This document shows, piece by piece, positions 5,394 through 5,480 of a DNA stretch of 5,480 nucleotides. The stretch is taken from assembly GCA_015478675.1 (NCBI GenBank), contig JADMIH010000223.1:1-5480 (forward strand). The letters run 5' to 3'. The position numbers and the translations under genes were made by a program. The stretch comes from Chloroflexota bacterium. Its GTDB lineage: Bacteria > Chloroflexota > Chloroflexia > QHBQ01 > JADMIH01. Under the pieces are notes generated by a model that was not told the origin of the DNA, did no database searches, and saw only the letters and a program-made list of their open reading frames with translations. Position 1 is the stretch's first letter, and the number at the start of each line of letters is the position of its first letter.

Positions 5394-5480
5394 CCGAGGC
5401 GGCGCACCCAAAGCTGACTTTGCTTAGCTCGACTTTGTACATTAACAATTCAATAACAGACCGCGTAGGCGAGCCTTTCG

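Larger units (their letters stand above)
5108..5480. other. Non-coding region upstream of the small gene, 373 bases
   Basis: I find no convincing gene here. The region carries a leader hairpin, a weak promoter candidate, a 10-bp direct repeat pair and overlapping inverted repeats, all listed separately. The only frame open to the right edge on the minus strand covers about 41 codons (5478-5353, stop TAG). It reads as low-information residues without recognisable features, so a gene end there is unlikely but not excluded. Confidence 0.6.

Noticed and set aside
5353..5478. Minus-strand open frame entering from the right edge (about 41 codons before TAG)
   Set aside because: The length is unremarkable for chance, the translation shows no domain or typical C-terminal pattern, and it covers the inverted-repeat cluster.

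Overview
The window looks like bacterial chromosome at roughly 55% GC. It holds two substantial genes transcribed away from each other, a small gene at the right, and non-coding DNA rich in inverted repeats. A Chloroflexota host is my best guess. It rests on a lipoprotein with a Pro/Thr-rich linker after the lipobox, a multidomain RDD protein with long Pro-rich linkers, an apparently leaderless promoter and palindromic intergenic repeats. No single feature proves it.

Layout, left to right. (1) Positions 1-2281, minus strand: an uninterrupted 760-codon reading frame that leaves the window at its 3' end. It encodes an unusual RDD-family membrane protein made of an unrecognised N-terminal domain, a Pro-rich linker, an RDD membrane domain, a TPR-like helical segment and an unrecognised C-terminal domain. 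(2) Positions 2282-2874: a 593-base divergent intergenic region. It contains a 12-base perfect palindrome and a 132-bp MITE-like insertion with 19-bp terminal inverted repeats and an exact 8-bp target duplication. It also contains a hairpin with 17-bp perfect arms, and a TATAAT box so close to the next start codon that the mRNA is probably leaderless. (3) Positions 2875-4605, plus strand: a complete family 5 (peptide/oligopeptide type) ABC-transporter solute-binding lipoprotein. No permease or ATPase gene is next to it. (4) Positions 4664-4711: a strong symmetric hairpin, probably a bidirectional terminator shared by convergent genes. (5) Positions 4859-5107, minus strand: an 82-residue protein of unknown function with a GTG start and a clear Shine-Dalgarno. 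(6) Positions 5108-5480: the upstream region of that small gene. It has a leader hairpin, a possible promoter, 10-bp direct repeats at two-helical-turn spacing, and a cluster of overlapping inverted repeats.

The genes do not form an obvious pathway. The solute-binding protein appears to be a single-gene unit that captures substrate for a transporter encoded elsewhere. The RDD protein is divergent from it and not obviously related. The best candidate for something undescribed is the short non-autonomous mobile element in the divergent promoter region, followed by the domain architecture of the RDD protein. No CRISPR array, tRNA, rRNA or phage module was seen.
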